The notes beneath the pieces are model-generated. The model saw only the letters and a program-made list of their open reading frames with translations. It had not been told where the DNA came from and did no database searches. A DNA stretch of 64,000 nt, from assembly GCA_022226935.1 (NCBI GenBank), contig CP092081.1:1164734-1228733 (forward strand). Direction: 5' to 3'. A program made the translations under genes and the position numbers. Numbering within the stretch: position 1 is the stretch's first letter; every line of letters begins with the position of its first letter. Positions 36,727 to 46,567 of the stretch are shown piece by piece. This DNA comes from Nitrospira sp. (GTDB lineage: Bacteria > Nitrospirota > Nitrospiria > Nitrospirales > Nitrospiraceae).

Positions 36727-37551
36727 ATGGAATGGTTTCAAGCGGCGCTCGATCGCTATAAGCAACAGCAGCATCCAAATCCTCCCAGATCCGGTACGGG
36801 ACGGACCCAGCCCATTCGGCCGGTACCGGCCACGATCGTCTACACCCGCACCCGCTCAGTGCAAATTCCCGAACCCGTGCTGCGAGAACAGCGCATTTTA
36901 GCCGGCTTTGAGTCGGGCCCGTTCGTGGATGCGTTCAAAATTCTGCGCACGCAGGTGTTGCATCGGGTCAGGGAGAAGGGCTGGAATGTCATCGGCGTGT
37001 CCAGTCCCGGCGAGCGAGAGGGAAAAACATTCACCGCCGTCAACCTGGCTGCCAGTCTGGCCATGGATGTCACGCAGTCCGTCCTCCTTGTGGATGCCAA
37101 TCTCCGGCATCCCAGCGTCCATGAGATGTTTGATCTGGGTGACTCCCAAGGCCTGGCTGACTATTTGCTGGACGATGTCCCCATTGAAGAATTGTTGGTG
37201 CATCCCGGAATCGGCCGCTTCGTCCTACTGCCGGGAGGTCGCACCGTGTCACACTCAGCGGAAGCCCTGACGTCGCCTAAAATGCTGTCCCTCGTCGACG
37301 AGTTTAAACATCGCTATCAATCGCGTATGATCCTTTTCGACTTGCCTCCGATTCTGCAGACCTCAGATGTGCTGGCCTTTTCGCCGTATCTCGATGCCAT
37401 GCTGGTGGTGATTGAAGAAGGGCGCACAAAAGCGGAAGATGTGGAACGAGCCCTGTCGCTGGTCAAACATTCGACGCCGGTACTGGGGACGGTGGTCAAC
37501 AAAGTGGGGCACGCGACGGCCACGCCGGCGAGCATGAAAAGGATGATATAG
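36727..37551 (+). CDS. CpsD/CapB-type tyrosine autokinase (exosortase-associated)
   Basis: 274 residues. The cytoplasmic P-loop protein has Walker A in SSPGEREGKTFTAVNLA, Walker A' in VLLVDANLRHPSVHEMF and Walker B in MILFDLPPIL, the order that defines bacterial tyrosine kinases acting with Wzz proteins. The C-terminus (VNKVGHATATPASMKRMI) has no tyrosine cluster, so autophosphorylation as in CpsD may not occur or may use other residues. The ATG is at 36727 with a purine run upstream. It lies directly between wzz and the ATPase gene and probably controls polymerisation cycles. Confidence 0.87.
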   Translation: MEWFQAALDRYKQQQHPNPPRSGTGRTQPIRPVPATIVYTRTRSVQIPEPVLREQRILAGFESGPFVDAFKILRTQVLHRVREKGWNVIGVSSPGEREGKTFTAVNLAASLAMDVTQSVLLVDANLRHPSVHEMFDLGDSQGLADYLLDDVPIEELLVHPGIGRFVLLPGGRTVSHSAEALTSPKMLSLVDEFKHRYQSRMILFDLPPILQTSDVLAFSPYLDAMLVVIEEGRTKAEDVERALSLVKHSTPVLGTVVNKVGHATATPASMKRMI

Positions 37552-37558
37552 GCCATCG

Positions 37559-38956
37559 ATGTATAAAAGTTTCTACCAACTCCACAGCAAACCGTTTTCG
37601 CTGCTGCCGGACAGCGACTTTCTCTACCTCGGCTCGACTCACCGCACCGCCTACAGCCTGTTGGAGTATGGCCTCCTCACCGAAGCTCCGTTCATGGTGC
37701 TGACCGGCGATCCCGGCACGGGAAAAACCTCCTTGCTGCACCGGTTGATCGCCGACAATCGTGACACCTACTCCATCGGGTTCCTGAGCAATGCCCGCTA
37801 TGACGTCGAGTATCTGTTGCCCTGGATTTTATTGGCCTTGGGTCTCAACACCAAACAGCTCGATCCCGTCGAAGCCCAGCACCTGTTCGCCAAGTTTCTG
37901 GCAGAACAAGCGATCCGCAAACGGAGAGTGGTGCTGATCATGGACGAGGCGCAAAATCTCGGCGTGAAACTTCTGGAGGAGTTGCGACTCCTCTCCAATT
38001 TGAATCAGGAAAAGACCCTCCAGCTGCAAATCATCCTCTCGGGCCAACCTGATTTGCAAACCTTGCTGCGCCGGGTCGATATGACCCAGTTCGCCCAGCG
38101 GGTGGTGGTGGACTACCATATTCAGCCCTTCACCGAAGATGAGGTTGCACAGTACATTCATCACCGCATCCAGCTGTCCGGCTCATCCAGACCGCTGTTC
38201 ACTCCTCAGGCGTGCGCCCTGACGTATCGACTGAGTCAGGGCAATCCGCGGTTAATCAATCAGGTCTGTGAAATGGCCTTGACCTACGGCTTTGCCCAGC
38301 AATCTCCACACATCACGACACAATTGCTGGCGCAGGCTGCACTTGACCGGAGAAAGAATCGCATTCTTCCTCTGTCGGAACTGGAAGATCTGGCTAATAT
38401 TGCCGCCGCTGATGGAGCAGAGGAGACGGAGCGGACGGAAATACGGAAGGAACCGGGACCTCCGCAGGAGGCCTTGCCCGCCGCGACTCACAACAGGCCT
38501 CGCCAATCGGCAGAGCACTTTTATGAGCAGGGCATGGCATTGAGAAAGTCGCAGAAGTTTATCGCCGCCATTGCCCAGTTCCAACAGGCTGCACAAGACC
38601 CCGCGTATCATTTGCGGTCGTTCGGCCAGATCGGTCTGTGCTATCGTGCGCTAGGCCAGGTTCCACAGGCTGTAGCGGCATTTCGAAACGCCTGTGCCGA
38701 TTACAACGCGCCACGCCAACAGAGCCTGAGTGTCCGATACCTGCTCGGACGCACACTGGAACAACTGGGGGACAAGCCCGAGGCGTTGGAACAGTACCGC
38801 CTGATTTTTCACACGGACCGCACGTTCAAGGATACGGCGACCCGGCTCTCCAATCTGGAAGGCAACCGCTCTTTACCTGCGGACCATGAACGTCCGGCGT
38901 GGGGGATCGGCCAGGCATGGAGACAGGTGCGTCACCTCTTAAAAGGGGACCGCTAA
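37559..38956 (+). CDS. ExeA-like AAA ATPase with C-terminal TPRs (exosortase-associated)
   Basis: 465 residues. Residues 1-270 form an ExeA/GspA-type AAA ATPase: YKSFYQLHSKPFSLLPDSDF, Walker A TGDPGTGKTSLL, Walker B VVLIMDEAQNL, and a sensor region HYRIQL-like (YIHHRIQLSGSS). Residues 320-440 hold tetratricopeptide-like repeats (YEQGMALRKSQKFIAAIAQF). The family is a standard member of exosortase loci; no membrane segment is seen, so it is cytoplasmic. It starts 7 bp after the kinase gene. Confidence 0.87.
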   Translation: MYKSFYQLHSKPFSLLPDSDFLYLGSTHRTAYSLLEYGLLTEAPFMVLTGDPGTGKTSLLHRLIADNRDTYSIGFLSNARYDVEYLLPWILLALGLNTKQLDPVEAQHLFAKFLAEQAIRKRRVVLIMDEAQNLGVKLLEELRLLSNLNQEKTLQLQIILSGQPDLQTLLRRVDMTQFAQRVVVDYHIQPFTEDEVAQYIHHRIQLSGSSRPLFTPQACALTYRLSQGNPRLINQVCEMALTYGFAQQSPHITTQLLAQAALDRRKNRILPLSELEDLANIAAADGAEETERTEIRKEPGPPQEALPAATHNRPRQSAEHFYEQGMALRKSQKFIAAIAQFQQAAQDPAYHLRSFGQIGLCYRALGQVPQAVAAFRNACADYNAPRQQSLSVRYLLGRTLEQLGDKPEALEQYRLIFHTDRTFKDTATRLSNLEGNRSLPADHERPAWGIGQAWRQVRHLLKGDR

Positions 38957-38993
38957 GCTCACGAGCGTCTCTCATGACATCGCGTCCAGTATT

Positions 38994-41144
38994 ATGAAAC
39001 AAATTCTGCAATATAATCGTTCAAGCACGATTCAGGTGGGGGAGGTACCACCGCCTACCTTACGCGGAAGCGGATTATTAGTGCTCAATGAAGCCTCGCT
39101 CATTAGTCCCGGAACAGAAAAATCCACGGTCCGAGGCGCGCAACAGTCGCTCGTGAGCCGGGCGATGGAACGGCCGGAAAAAGTCAAAAAAGTTCTGACG
39201 GCCTTACACCAGGATGGACTGACCCAGACCTTGGCGCGCGTCTTCGACAAACTGGATACCCCGATTGCGCTGGGTTATAGCTGCGCAGGCACGGTCGTCG
39301 ATCTGGCCCGGGATGCAGGCAGCTTCTCGATCGGTGATCGCGTCGCTTGTGCAGGGCAAAACTATGCGTCTCACGCCGAAATGGTCTACGTCCCGAAGCA
39401 TCTCTGCGTGAAGATTCCCGAGGCGGTCGATTTCGAAGATGCCTCTTTTGTGACACTGGGTGCAATCGCACTCCAGGGCGTCCGCCAGGCAGAACCCCGA
39501 CTCGGCGACCGCATCGCAGTGATCGGCCTCGGTCTTTTAGGCCAACTCACCGTGCAGTTATTGAAAGCCTCCGGCTGCCGCGTACTGGGATCGGATCTTG
39601 ACCCTGCCAAACTGGAACTGGCGCGTCAGTTTGGCGCGGATCTGGCCATCCGTCCCCAGGAATTGACTGAAGCCGCGGAAATGTTTTCGGAAGGGCATGG
39701 CGTGGATGCGGTGATCATTACCGCGAGCACCAAAGACAACGGGCCAATAGAAGTCGCGGGTGACATTGCGCGCAAGAAGGGCAGGGTCGTGGTCGTCGGC
39801 GCCGTGGGTATGAATGTGCCGCGCGAATCGTACTACAAGAAAGAATTGGAACTGCGGCTGTCTATGTCGTATGGGCCAGGCCGATACGACCCCCAGTACG
39901 AGGAGCAGGGCCGGGATTATCCGTTCGCCTATGTTCGCTGGACTGAACAACGCAACATGCAGTCATTTCTCGAGTTGGTTGCGGAGCGCAAAGTGCTGCT
40001 CAAGCCGTTGATCACCCATCGGTTCCCTATCGAACAGGCCGAGTCCGCCTACGCCTTGATGATGGAAGGCCAGGCGCCATATATCGCCATGGTGATCACC
40101 TATCCCTCCGATCGCGCTCGAACATTGCCGCGCACGATACCGATCGGCGCAGCCCAACCTGCGCGCGCGGTTACTCTTGGCATAATCGGGGCAGGCAATC
40201 ATGTGAAGGCGATGCTGCTGCCGCCGTTACAGACGATGAAGAGCGTGGCCATTCAGGGGATTTGCACCGCATCCGGAATCACGGCGAAGACACTCGCCGG
40301 GAAAATCGGCGCCGGCTACTGCACGAGCGACCACCAGGCGATCATGAACGACGGTGCGATCAATACCGTGCTGATCGGCACGCGCCATGACAGCCATGCC
40401 GCTTTAGTCGTCAAATCGTTACTCGCCGACAAACATGTCTTCGTCGAGAAACCCCTCTGCCTCACGGAAGACGAACTGCAGGAGATCCGCGCGACCTATG
40501 AAAAAAAGGCCGCAGAGGGTCTACAGCTTCTGGCGGGATTCAATCGACGATTTTCTCCACACGCGAAGGAAGCCCGGGCCTTTTTTGCGTCACGCGCCAA
40601 CCCGCTGGTGATGCTCTATCGCATCAATGCCGGTCGCGTTCCTCCAGACCACTGGGTGCAGGATCCCAATATCGGTGGAGGACGCATCCTTGGCGAAGTC
40701 TGCCATTTCGTGGACTACATGCAGGCTCTGTCAGGAGCCCTGCCGACTTCCGTCTTCGCGCGTCGGGTGGGGCGCCACAGTTCAGGCATTACGGAAGATC
40801 AATGCAGTCTCACGCTCACCTTCGGCGACGGATCGATGGGAACCATCCTCTATGCCGCCGAAGGCAACTCCGGACTTCCCAAGGAACGCTTTGAAGCTCA
40901 CGCGGACGGCAGGTCGCTCGTCATGGATGATTTCATGGAGACCTCCTTCTACGAAGGTAGCCGCCACCGCACCTTTAAAACGGCAAAACGCGACAAGGGA
41001 TTTGCCGACGAAATGACAGCATTCGTCCAAGCCGTCGAACAGGGCGGGCCGCCGGTGATTCCGTTCGATCAGATCGAAGCAGTCACTCGTACCTGCCTGT
41101 TGGCCGTCCGAAGCCTGCAATCCGGCACCGCATACTCCGTCTAG
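38994..41144 (+). CDS. Bi-domain oxidoreductase (zinc-type dehydrogenase plus Gfo/Idh/MocA)
   Basis: 716 residues in two modules. Residues 1-370 resemble a medium-chain dehydrogenase with GDRVACAGQNYASHAE and the Rossmann loop IAVIGLGLLGQLTVQLL. Residues 390-716 form a Gfo/Idh/MocA domain with TLGIIGAGNHVKAMLL, HVFVEKPLCLTEDEL and GEVCHFVDYMQAL. Such fusions occur in polysaccharide loci and probably modify a sugar nucleotide by oxidation/reduction. It closes the exopolysaccharide block in the same direction as the ATPase gene. The exact sugar is unknown. Confidence 0.87.
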   Translation: MKQILQYNRSSTIQVGEVPPPTLRGSGLLVLNEASLISPGTEKSTVRGAQQSLVSRAMERPEKVKKVLTALHQDGLTQTLARVFDKLDTPIALGYSCAGTVVDLARDAGSFSIGDRVACAGQNYASHAEMVYVPKHLCVKIPEAVDFEDASFVTLGAIALQGVRQAEPRLGDRIAVIGLGLLGQLTVQLLKASGCRVLGSDLDPAKLELARQFGADLAIRPQELTEAAEMFSEGHGVDAVIITASTKDNGPIEVAGDIARKKGRVVVVGAVGMNVPRESYYKKELELRLSMSYGPGRYDPQYEEQGRDYPFAYVRWTEQRNMQSFLELVAERKVLLKPLITHRFPIEQAESAYALMMEGQAPYIAMVITYPSDRARTLPRTIPIGAAQPARAVTLGIIGAGNHVKAMLLPPLQTMKSVAIQGICTASGITAKTLAGKIGAGYCTSDHQAIMNDGAINTVLIGTRHDSHAALVVKSLLADKHVFVEKPLCLTEDELQEIRATYEKKAAEGLQLLAGFNRRFSPHAKEARAFFASRANPLVMLYRINAGRVPPDHWVQDPNIGGGRILGEVCHFVDYMQALSGALPTSVFARRVGRHSSGITEDQCSLTLTFGDGSMGTILYAAEGNSGLPKERFEAHADGRSLVMDDFMETSFYEGSRHRTFKTAKRDKGFADEMTAFVQAVEQGGPPVIPFDQIEAVTRTCLLAVRSLQSGTAYSV

Positions 41145-41237
41145 CGCCTTCTCCTTTCAGGGTTTCAGCCACAGCTCAGGCAGGAGGTCTCAAGTTTCGC
41201 CCTCCGCAAGCCGATGACGTGGGAGGGGAGTATTTCC

Positions 41238-41960
41238 ATGGCCTTAGAAATCATCGAAATTGTCGAGGACGACCAGAGTCAGGCCAAGTTGCTTGATCAG
41301 ATTCTCCGGCAGGCGTCATTCCGGACCAATGTCGCATTCGACGGGCCGGCGGGCATGCAGGATGTCTGGCGGATCAAACCCTCCCTCATCATGGCCGATG
41401 ACAACCTTCCCGGACTGACTGGCCGGGAAATGTGCAAACGGTTACGGCAGGATCCTTCGACGAAACACATTCCTATCATTGTCATGTCGGGGTTTTCGTC
41501 CGAGGAACGCCGGGCGGAAGCACTGGACGCGGGGGCCGACGACTTTATCGTCAAACCCTATTCAGGGACGGAACTCCTCGCGCGCGTACGCGCGCTGCTG
41601 CGCCGTTGCCGGCAGAGCCAACCGCACGATGAAGAACTCGCCGAAGATCTCGCGCTCACTGAACATCTGTATCTCGCGGTGTATCGAGGAAAAAAGATCA
41701 CGCTGTCTGCGCACGAGTGGAACGCTCTGCGCCGATTGGCGACGACGGTCGGAAGCGTGGTCCCGCGCGAGGAACTCAAATCCCTGCTGTGGGGGGACGA
41801 CACACTCATGCACGACGGGGAGCTCGATCGATGCCTGGAACAGCTCAATCGAAAATTGTCGGATGACACCCCACCGGTGGACACAATCAAGATTGTTCCC
41901 GGAGGTTTCCGCCTGACGATGCTAGCCTCAGACGACTCCGGTGGACGTGCGATGCATTGA
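41238..41960 (+). CDS. Response regulator, receiver plus winged-helix output domain
   Basis: 240 residues. The receiver has the acidic cluster EDD at 10-12, phospho-acceptor about Asp54 (LIMADDNLPG) and Lys106 (FIVKPYS). The C-terminal domain (about 135-235) resembles a trans_reg_C winged helix: ITLSAHEWNALRRLATT, VPREELKSLLWG and the terminal IKIVPGGFRLT. I start at ATG 41238, preceded by GGAGGGGAG, rather than the frame opening at 41214. No histidine kinase is adjacent. It lies at the border of the exopolysaccharide and phosphate blocks and converges, with a 33-bp overlap, with the CHAD gene. Confidence 0.86.
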   Translation: MALEIIEIVEDDQSQAKLLDQILRQASFRTNVAFDGPAGMQDVWRIKPSLIMADDNLPGLTGREMCKRLRQDPSTKHIPIIVMSGFSSEERRAEALDAGADDFIVKPYSGTELLARVRALLRRCRQSQPHDEELAEDLALTEHLYLAVYRGKKITLSAHEWNALRRLATTVGSVVPREELKSLLWGDDTLMHDGELDRCLEQLNRKLSDDTPPVDTIKIVPGGFRLTMLASDDSGGRAMH

Positions 41961-42800
41961 CGAGGGGTCAAGACCTTCAGCAGTCCATACCTGGCCCGAT
42001 GCCAACGCATCCAATAACCACTGCAACCTAGCGGGAACATGCCGGGCTCGTTTCCGGGCTCGCTGCCAATCCTTGTGAATACGTGTCTGCGCCGACCGGC
42101 TTAGCTTCTTGCCCCAACGATGAAAATCGGCCAGTTCCTCATACCTTCCCAAAACGGCTTGAGCTCGTTTGAGCTGTGACAGCATGTCGCATTTGGCTGC
42201 CGCGCGTCCGGGCAACCATTCCGTCTGATACCGGATCGTCTTCAGGGCAAGACGGAGGGCATGGAGGCGTTTCCGTCTGGGCTTATCCGACGCATCTGCA
42301 ATGAGCTGTGTGAGCAGGCACTCGTGCTCATGACGCAAGTCGGCGAGTCGGCGGCTCCACGCATGAAGAGGGGAGCAGATCGCAGCCCGCGCCTGCTTCG
42401 AGACGACAAGCTCGATTTGGCGATAGGTCTCTGCGCGGTTTAGTTTTTTCTTCTGTTTCGTGAGCCGGTCACCGACCAGGGCCAGATCTTTTTGTCTGGC
42501 GTCACACCGGATCAAGTATTGCCGGAAGACCTGGAGCGCGCGCAGTTTGCTCAAGCCTCCCACACAATCCGCCACTGCTCGGGCCTGTTCCACTCTCCCA
42601 CAGAGTTCCAGCAATGCTTGAAGTCTTCGGCAGTACGTGCGGATGGCATGTATCGTGTCGGCATACTCCTTTCCCGCCATCACTTGGCGCAGCAAACGGA
42701 CAACCCTTGCGTGGTGAGAGGCAACCATCTTGCCCAACGCTTGAGTAGCGGACTGCGATACGGTATGAATAGAACCTCGCGGCCGCCTCATAGCAATCAA
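41928..42800 (-). CDS. CHAD domain protein (probable polyphosphate-binding)
   Basis: 290 residues, very basic. It contains the paired helical repeats of CHAD domains, each with conserved His and Arg/Lys: IHAIRTYCRRLQALLELCG in the first half and LHALRLALKTIRYQTEWL in the second. CHAD proteins bind polyphosphate and associate with polyphosphate granules. SixA on one side and the pst-phoU-ppx/gppA operon beyond support that role here. The 3' end overlaps the response regulator gene tail to tail. It has no catalytic motif, so it should be a structural or targeting protein. Confidence 0.87.
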   Translation of the reverse strand: MIAMRRPRGSIHTVSQSATQALGKMVASHHARVVRLLRQVMAGKEYADTIHAIRTYCRRLQALLELCGRVEQARAVADCVGGLSKLRALQVFRQYLIRCDARQKDLALVGDRLTKQKKKLNRAETYRQIELVVSKQARAAICSPLHAWSRRLADLRHEHECLLTQLIADASDKPRRKRLHALRLALKTIRYQTEWLPGRAAAKCDMLSQLKRAQAVLGRYEELADFHRWGKKLSRSAQTRIHKDWQRARKRARHVPARLQWLLDALASGQVWTAEGLDPSSMHRTSTGVV

Positions 42801-42887
42801 TCCAATTCTGCGCAGAGGCCCGACAGAAGATCACCCATTGCTTGAATTATCGCCTGTCCTGGGACTTGTCGTCTATCCCGAAGGAGA

Positions 42888-43391
42888 ATGCTGGTGGATT
42901 GTCTCTTGTTTCGACACGGCGTTGCTTACGATCGTGAGGACTGGCGGGGGAGCGACCAGAACCGGCCGCTCACAGAAAAAGGCCGGATTCGTACCAGGCA
43001 ATCGAGCAAAGGATTGCTCGCTCTGGGCCTTATCCCGACGCACATCCTTTCAAGCCCGCTGACACGCGCTCACGACACGGCCAAGATTGTGAAAGCGTTG
43101 ATGTCCACCGCACCACCGCTGCGGGTTTGTCAGGAGCTCCATCCGGAGGTCCCTCCGCGCGCGTTGATTGCATTGCTCAACACACTGCCGTCCGACGCGG
43201 TGGTCTTGTGCGTGGGGCACGAACCCCACTTGAGCGCGACAGCCGGAATTCTCCTGACAGGAAAGCGCTGCACCGGGCTCTCGCTCAAGAAGGCAGGCGC
43301 CTGCTCGATTCATCTCGAAGGATCCGTGCGGCCGGCGAAGGGCCACCTTAATTGGTGGCTCACGGCATCGCAGTTGCGGGAACTGGCGTGA
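42888..43391 (+). CDS. sixA: Phosphohistidine phosphatase SixA (histidine phosphatase family)
   Basis: About 167 residues. The catalytic RHG motif is at the N-terminus (CLLFRHGVAYDRED), followed by RPLTEKGRIRTRQ, the phosphate-pocket arginine in SSPLTRAHDTAKIV, and a second histidine in LCVGHEPHLSATAG. This is the short SixA form that removes phosphate from phosphohistidine of Hpt or PTS proteins. AAGGAG lies only one base before ATG 42888 but seven bases before GTG 42894, so the latter is a possible real start. It diverges from the CHAD gene and converges with ppx/gppA, a setting that links it to phosphate signalling. Confidence 0.87.
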   Translation: MLVDCLLFRHGVAYDREDWRGSDQNRPLTEKGRIRTRQSSKGLLALGLIPTHILSSPLTRAHDTAKIVKALMSTAPPLRVCQELHPEVPPRALIALLNTLPSDAVVLCVGHEPHLSATAGILLTGKRCTGLSLKKAGACSIHLEGSVRPAKGHLNWWLTASQLRELA

Positions 43392-43441
43392 ACCTATGCC
43401 CAGGAATGGTCAGAGACGCACGCGTTCCCAAGAGGCCCGAG

Positions 43442-44995
43442 TCAGCCGGCGTCGTCGTCTCGAGTGGTCGTAATGAACTGCACCGGCCGCTTGAAGACTT
43501 TCTCGAATAAATCGCTGCGGCCGCGCGCGGCCCAGATTTCCAACTCGGCATCCCCCGATACCTGCGCAGTGATCACCACCGTCTTGCCGACTCTGACCTC
43601 GACATTTTGCACCACCGAGAACTGGCTTCGATCCAAGCCGTCGGCGATTCGCAGTAGTGCCGACAACACATTGATGGCGCGCTGAGAGCCAGCCGGCAAC
43701 ACCGTAAATTCGTCATGCTTGCGGGTAGGTACTGAGCGCCGATGATACCGGGCGACATTCGCGATCAGATCGATTTCCTCGGCGGTAAATCCGGAGAGAT
43801 CACTGTTCTTGATCAAGTAGTACGCATGCTTGTGATGTTGTCGCGAATTGATCATGTAGCCGATGTCGTGCAGGATCGCCGCACACTCCAGCCATTCGCG
43901 TTCCCGTGGCCCGAACCCGTGCAACTCCTTCGTCTGGTCGAAGAGGCGCAACGCCAATCCTGCGACGTGCAGGGCATGCGTCTCCGAGACATGGCAGCGA
44001 TGGGCGAGGGCAAGGATGTTTCGTTTCCGCACATCCGGAATGTCCCGTTCCGCCTGAATACGTTCGTGGTGCCGCTGAATGAAGTCGTAAATAATGCCTT
44101 CGCGGATGGCTTTATCGCAGATGGTAAGCTCCGTTTTCTGCAGCAACTCCAGCAGAATTCTGAACACCATGGCGGCCGGAAGCAGGGTGTCCACACGCTT
44201 GGGATCGAGCCCTGGCATGGCCAGACGGGTTTTCAACGACGCCTCGGCGAGACGCTTTTCGACGGCTGCAATTTCTTTGGCGGATACCCTGGCCAGATTC
44301 AGCTGGGGGAGCGGGCGGCCGGTGCGTTGCAGGTGAATCACCTCGGCCAGGTTGCCTGCCATGCCGGACGTCGCGATAATCTGTTCCACCCGTTTGGTTT
44401 TATACGAGCCCAAGGCATTCTTAAGTTGAACGGTTACCGCCGCTTCCAACTCCCGAAGCATCGATTTGGACGGAGGTGTTTTGGACAGGTACAGATCCTT
44501 TAACCGAATCGCGCCCAGCTTCAGACTCCGAGCCTGAAAAATGGCCTCGCGATTCCCGACGATCACTTCCACCGAACCACCACCGATATCAATCACCAGC
44601 GTGGGCGATTCAGGCAGGGCCACGCTGTTCTGCACGCCGAGGAAAATCAATCGGGCTTCTTCCGCACCGGTAATCACCCGCACGGTGAGGCCGGTTTGCT
44701 GCATGACGTGATCTAAGAACTCGCCGCCGTTCTTCGCCTCCCGCACGGCGCTGGTCGCCACGCCTTCGATCTGTTCGTAGCCCTTATTCCGGGCCAGATT
44801 CACCAGGGTACGGATCACTTCCAATCCGCGCATCATGGCTTGATCGGACAGGCGCCGGGAGGTAAACACCCCGTCGCCCAGGCGCGTCATATCTTTAAAC
44901 CGGTCGAGGATTTTATAGGAGTAGTCCGGCTGGACCTCGGCTAACACCATATGAATGGAGTTGGTGCCGATATCCAGAACAGCCAGCTTGGGCAT
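43442..44995 (-). CDS. Ppx/GppA exopolyphosphatase family protein with HD domain
   Basis: 517 residues. The N-terminal ASKHA phosphatase domain (1-310) has LDIGTNSIHMVLAE and VIDIGGGSVEVIVG. The C-terminal part (about 320-500) is an HD-type domain with CAAILHDIGYMINSRQHHKH. Proteins of this form hydrolyse polyphosphate or pppGpp; which one cannot be decided here. It is the last gene of the pst operon, one base from phoU, which favours polyphosphate turnover under phosphate control. Confidence 0.9.
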   Translation of the reverse strand: MPKLAVLDIGTNSIHMVLAEVQPDYSYKILDRFKDMTRLGDGVFTSRRLSDQAMMRGLEVIRTLVNLARNKGYEQIEGVATSAVREAKNGGEFLDHVMQQTGLTVRVITGAEEARLIFLGVQNSVALPESPTLVIDIGGGSVEVIVGNREAIFQARSLKLGAIRLKDLYLSKTPPSKSMLRELEAAVTVQLKNALGSYKTKRVEQIIATSGMAGNLAEVIHLQRTGRPLPQLNLARVSAKEIAAVEKRLAEASLKTRLAMPGLDPKRVDTLLPAAMVFRILLELLQKTELTICDKAIREGIIYDFIQRHHERIQAERDIPDVRKRNILALAHRCHVSETHALHVAGLALRLFDQTKELHGFGPREREWLECAAILHDIGYMINSRQHHKHAYYLIKNSDLSGFTAEEIDLIANVARYHRRSVPTRKHDEFTVLPAGSQRAINVLSALLRIADGLDRSQFSVVQNVEVRVGKTVVITAQVSGDAELEIWAARGRSDLFEKVFKRPVQFITTTRDDDAG

Positions 44996-45664
44996 CTAGA
45001 AACTCGCGGTAGGAGCGACGTGCCGGATGTTCTTGCCTTCAACCATATAGACGACAAGTTCCGCAATGTTGGTCGCGTGATCGGCAATACGTTCGAGCGA
45101 TTTGGCCACGAACGTCAAACGAATCGCGCGGGTAATGGTGCGCGTGTCCTCCAGCATAAAGGAGAGCAATTCTCGAAACAACTGTTCGTTCAACTCGTCG
45201 ACGAAATCGTCGTCCGCGCAGACCTTCCTCGCCAACACCGGATCGGAATTCACGAAGGCGTCCAGGCACTCCTTGACCATGCGCATGGTCCAATTCGCCA
45301 TGCGTGGAATGTCGATGTATGGTTTGAGCTGCGGCTCGCCGTTCAATTCCAATGCACGCTGCGCGATGTTGTCGGCCAGGTCACCCATCCGTTCCAACTC
45401 GGAAGAAATCTTCATCCCCGTCGTGACGAATCGCAAGTCGCGCGCCGTCGGCTGCTGAAGCGCCAATAACTGGACGCAGAGTTCATCAATCTCGACATCC
45501 AAGCCATTGACGTCGTGATCCTGCTTGATGACGTCGACGGCCAAGTCGGAGTCGCGATCCACCAGAGCCTGCAAAGCCTGCTGAATTTGCGACTCGACCA
45601 GGCCGCCCATGCGGAGCAACTGCTGTTTAAGATGCGCGAGGTCTTGATCGAAGTGTCGTTGCAT
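44996..45664 (-). CDS. phoU: Phosphate signalling/transport accessory protein PhoU
   Basis: 222 residues, two homologous three-helix PhoU repeats. The N-terminal repeat starts HFDQDLAHLKQQLLRMGGL and contains VIKQDHDVNGLDVEIDE; the second has MVKECLDAF and AKSLERIADHATNIAEL, with the acidic metal-binding motifs E/DxxxD in each. PhoU represses PhoR/PhoB signalling through the Pst complex and limits uptake. It lies 21 bp after pstB and immediately before ppx/gppA on the same strand. Its length is slightly shorter than E. coli PhoU (241). Confidence 0.95.
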   Translation of the reverse strand: MQRHFDQDLAHLKQQLLRMGGLVESQIQQALQALVDRDSDLAVDVIKQDHDVNGLDVEIDELCVQLLALQQPTARDLRFVTTGMKISSELERMGDLADNIAQRALELNGEPQLKPYIDIPRMANWTMRMVKECLDAFVNSDPVLARKVCADDDFVDELNEQLFRELLSFMLEDTRTITRAIRLTFVAKSLERIADHATNIAELVVYMVEGKNIRHVAPTASF

Positions 45665-45685
45665 GGCGCCCGCTCCTCTCGCGAT

Positions 45686-46549
45686 TTATCCGAATCGCCC
45701 GGTGATGTAATCTTCCGTTCGCTTGTCCCGAGGCGTGGTGAAAATGGTTTTGGTATCGCCGAACTCGACGAGCTCGCCCATGAGAAAAAACCCGCACTGA
45801 TCGGAGACCCGTGCCGCCTGTTGCATATTGTGCGTCACAATGACAACCGTGTAGGTCTCCTTCAAGCGATAGATGAGCTCTTCAATCTTTCCGGTGGCAA
45901 TTGGATCCAGCGCGGAACAGGGTTCATCCATCAGAATGACTTCCGGTTGCACGGCCAAGGCGCGGGCGATACACAACCGTTGTTGCTGGCCGCCGGAGAG
46001 CCCGACGGCACTGTGCTGAAGGCGATCCTTCACTTCCTCCCAGAGTCCCGCGCCTTGCAAACTATGCTGCACCAACTCATCGAGCGACCGTCTGTCTTTC
46101 GTCCCATGTAAACGCGGTCCGTAGGCCACATTGTCATAGATCGATTTGGGAAAGGGATTCGATTTTTGAAACACCATTCCCACACGTTTCCGCAGATCGG
46201 TCACATCAATGGCTGCCTCATAGATATCGACCCCGTCCAGCTCCACACGGCCTACCGCGCGCGCGCCTTCCACCAGGTCATTCATGCGATTCAAGCACCG
46301 GAGCAGGGTAGACTTTCCACAACCGGACGGCCCAATGAAGGCTGTCACGGAATGGCTGCGTACCGTCAATCCCACATGAAAGAGTGCCTGCCGGTGGCCG
46401 TAATAAAAGTCGAGATCACGAACCGAAATTTTCGCCTGCACGGGCGACTCGATAGTCCGGGACGGAGACACGAGCCTGGATGGGGATACGGGCGGGCGGA
46501 GCGACACCATCGGCGCCATCGCCGTCATCCTGTCTGATCGCACTTCCAT
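45686..46549 (-). CDS. pstB: Phosphate ABC transporter ATP-binding protein PstB
   Basis: 287 residues. Walker [21 protein letters not shown]-loop near [16 protein letters not shown], signature [16 protein letters not shown], Walker [14 protein letters not shown] and the switch His in [10 protein letters not shown] are all intact. An N-terminal extension of about 30 residues precedes the domain, including [11 protein letters not shown]; an internal start near [10 protein letters not shown] would give the usual 255. It energises phosphate import through PstC/PstA at the inner membrane. It lies 18 bp after pstA. Confidence 0.95.
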   Translation of the reverse strand: MEVRSDRMTAMAPMVSLRPPVSPSRLVSPSRTIESPVQAKISVRDLDFYYGHRQALFHVGLTVRSHSVTAFIGPSGCGKSTLLRCLNRMNDLVEGARAVGRVELDGVDIYEAAIDVTDLRKRVGMVFQKSNPFPKSIYDNVAYGPRLHGTKDRRSLDELVQHSLQGAGLWEEVKDRLQHSAVGLSGGQQQRLCIARALAVQPEVILMDEPCSALDPIATGKIEELIYRLKETYTVVIVTHNMQQAARVSDQCGFFLMGELVEFGDTKTIFTTPRDKRTEDYITGRFG

Positions 46550-46567
46550 ACGAACTCCTCTCTGTGA

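Noticed and set aside
43742-44503. Long plus-strand frame of 253 codons inside ppx/gppA
   Set aside because: It is the antisense shadow of a well-supported enzyme gene in G+C-rich DNA.
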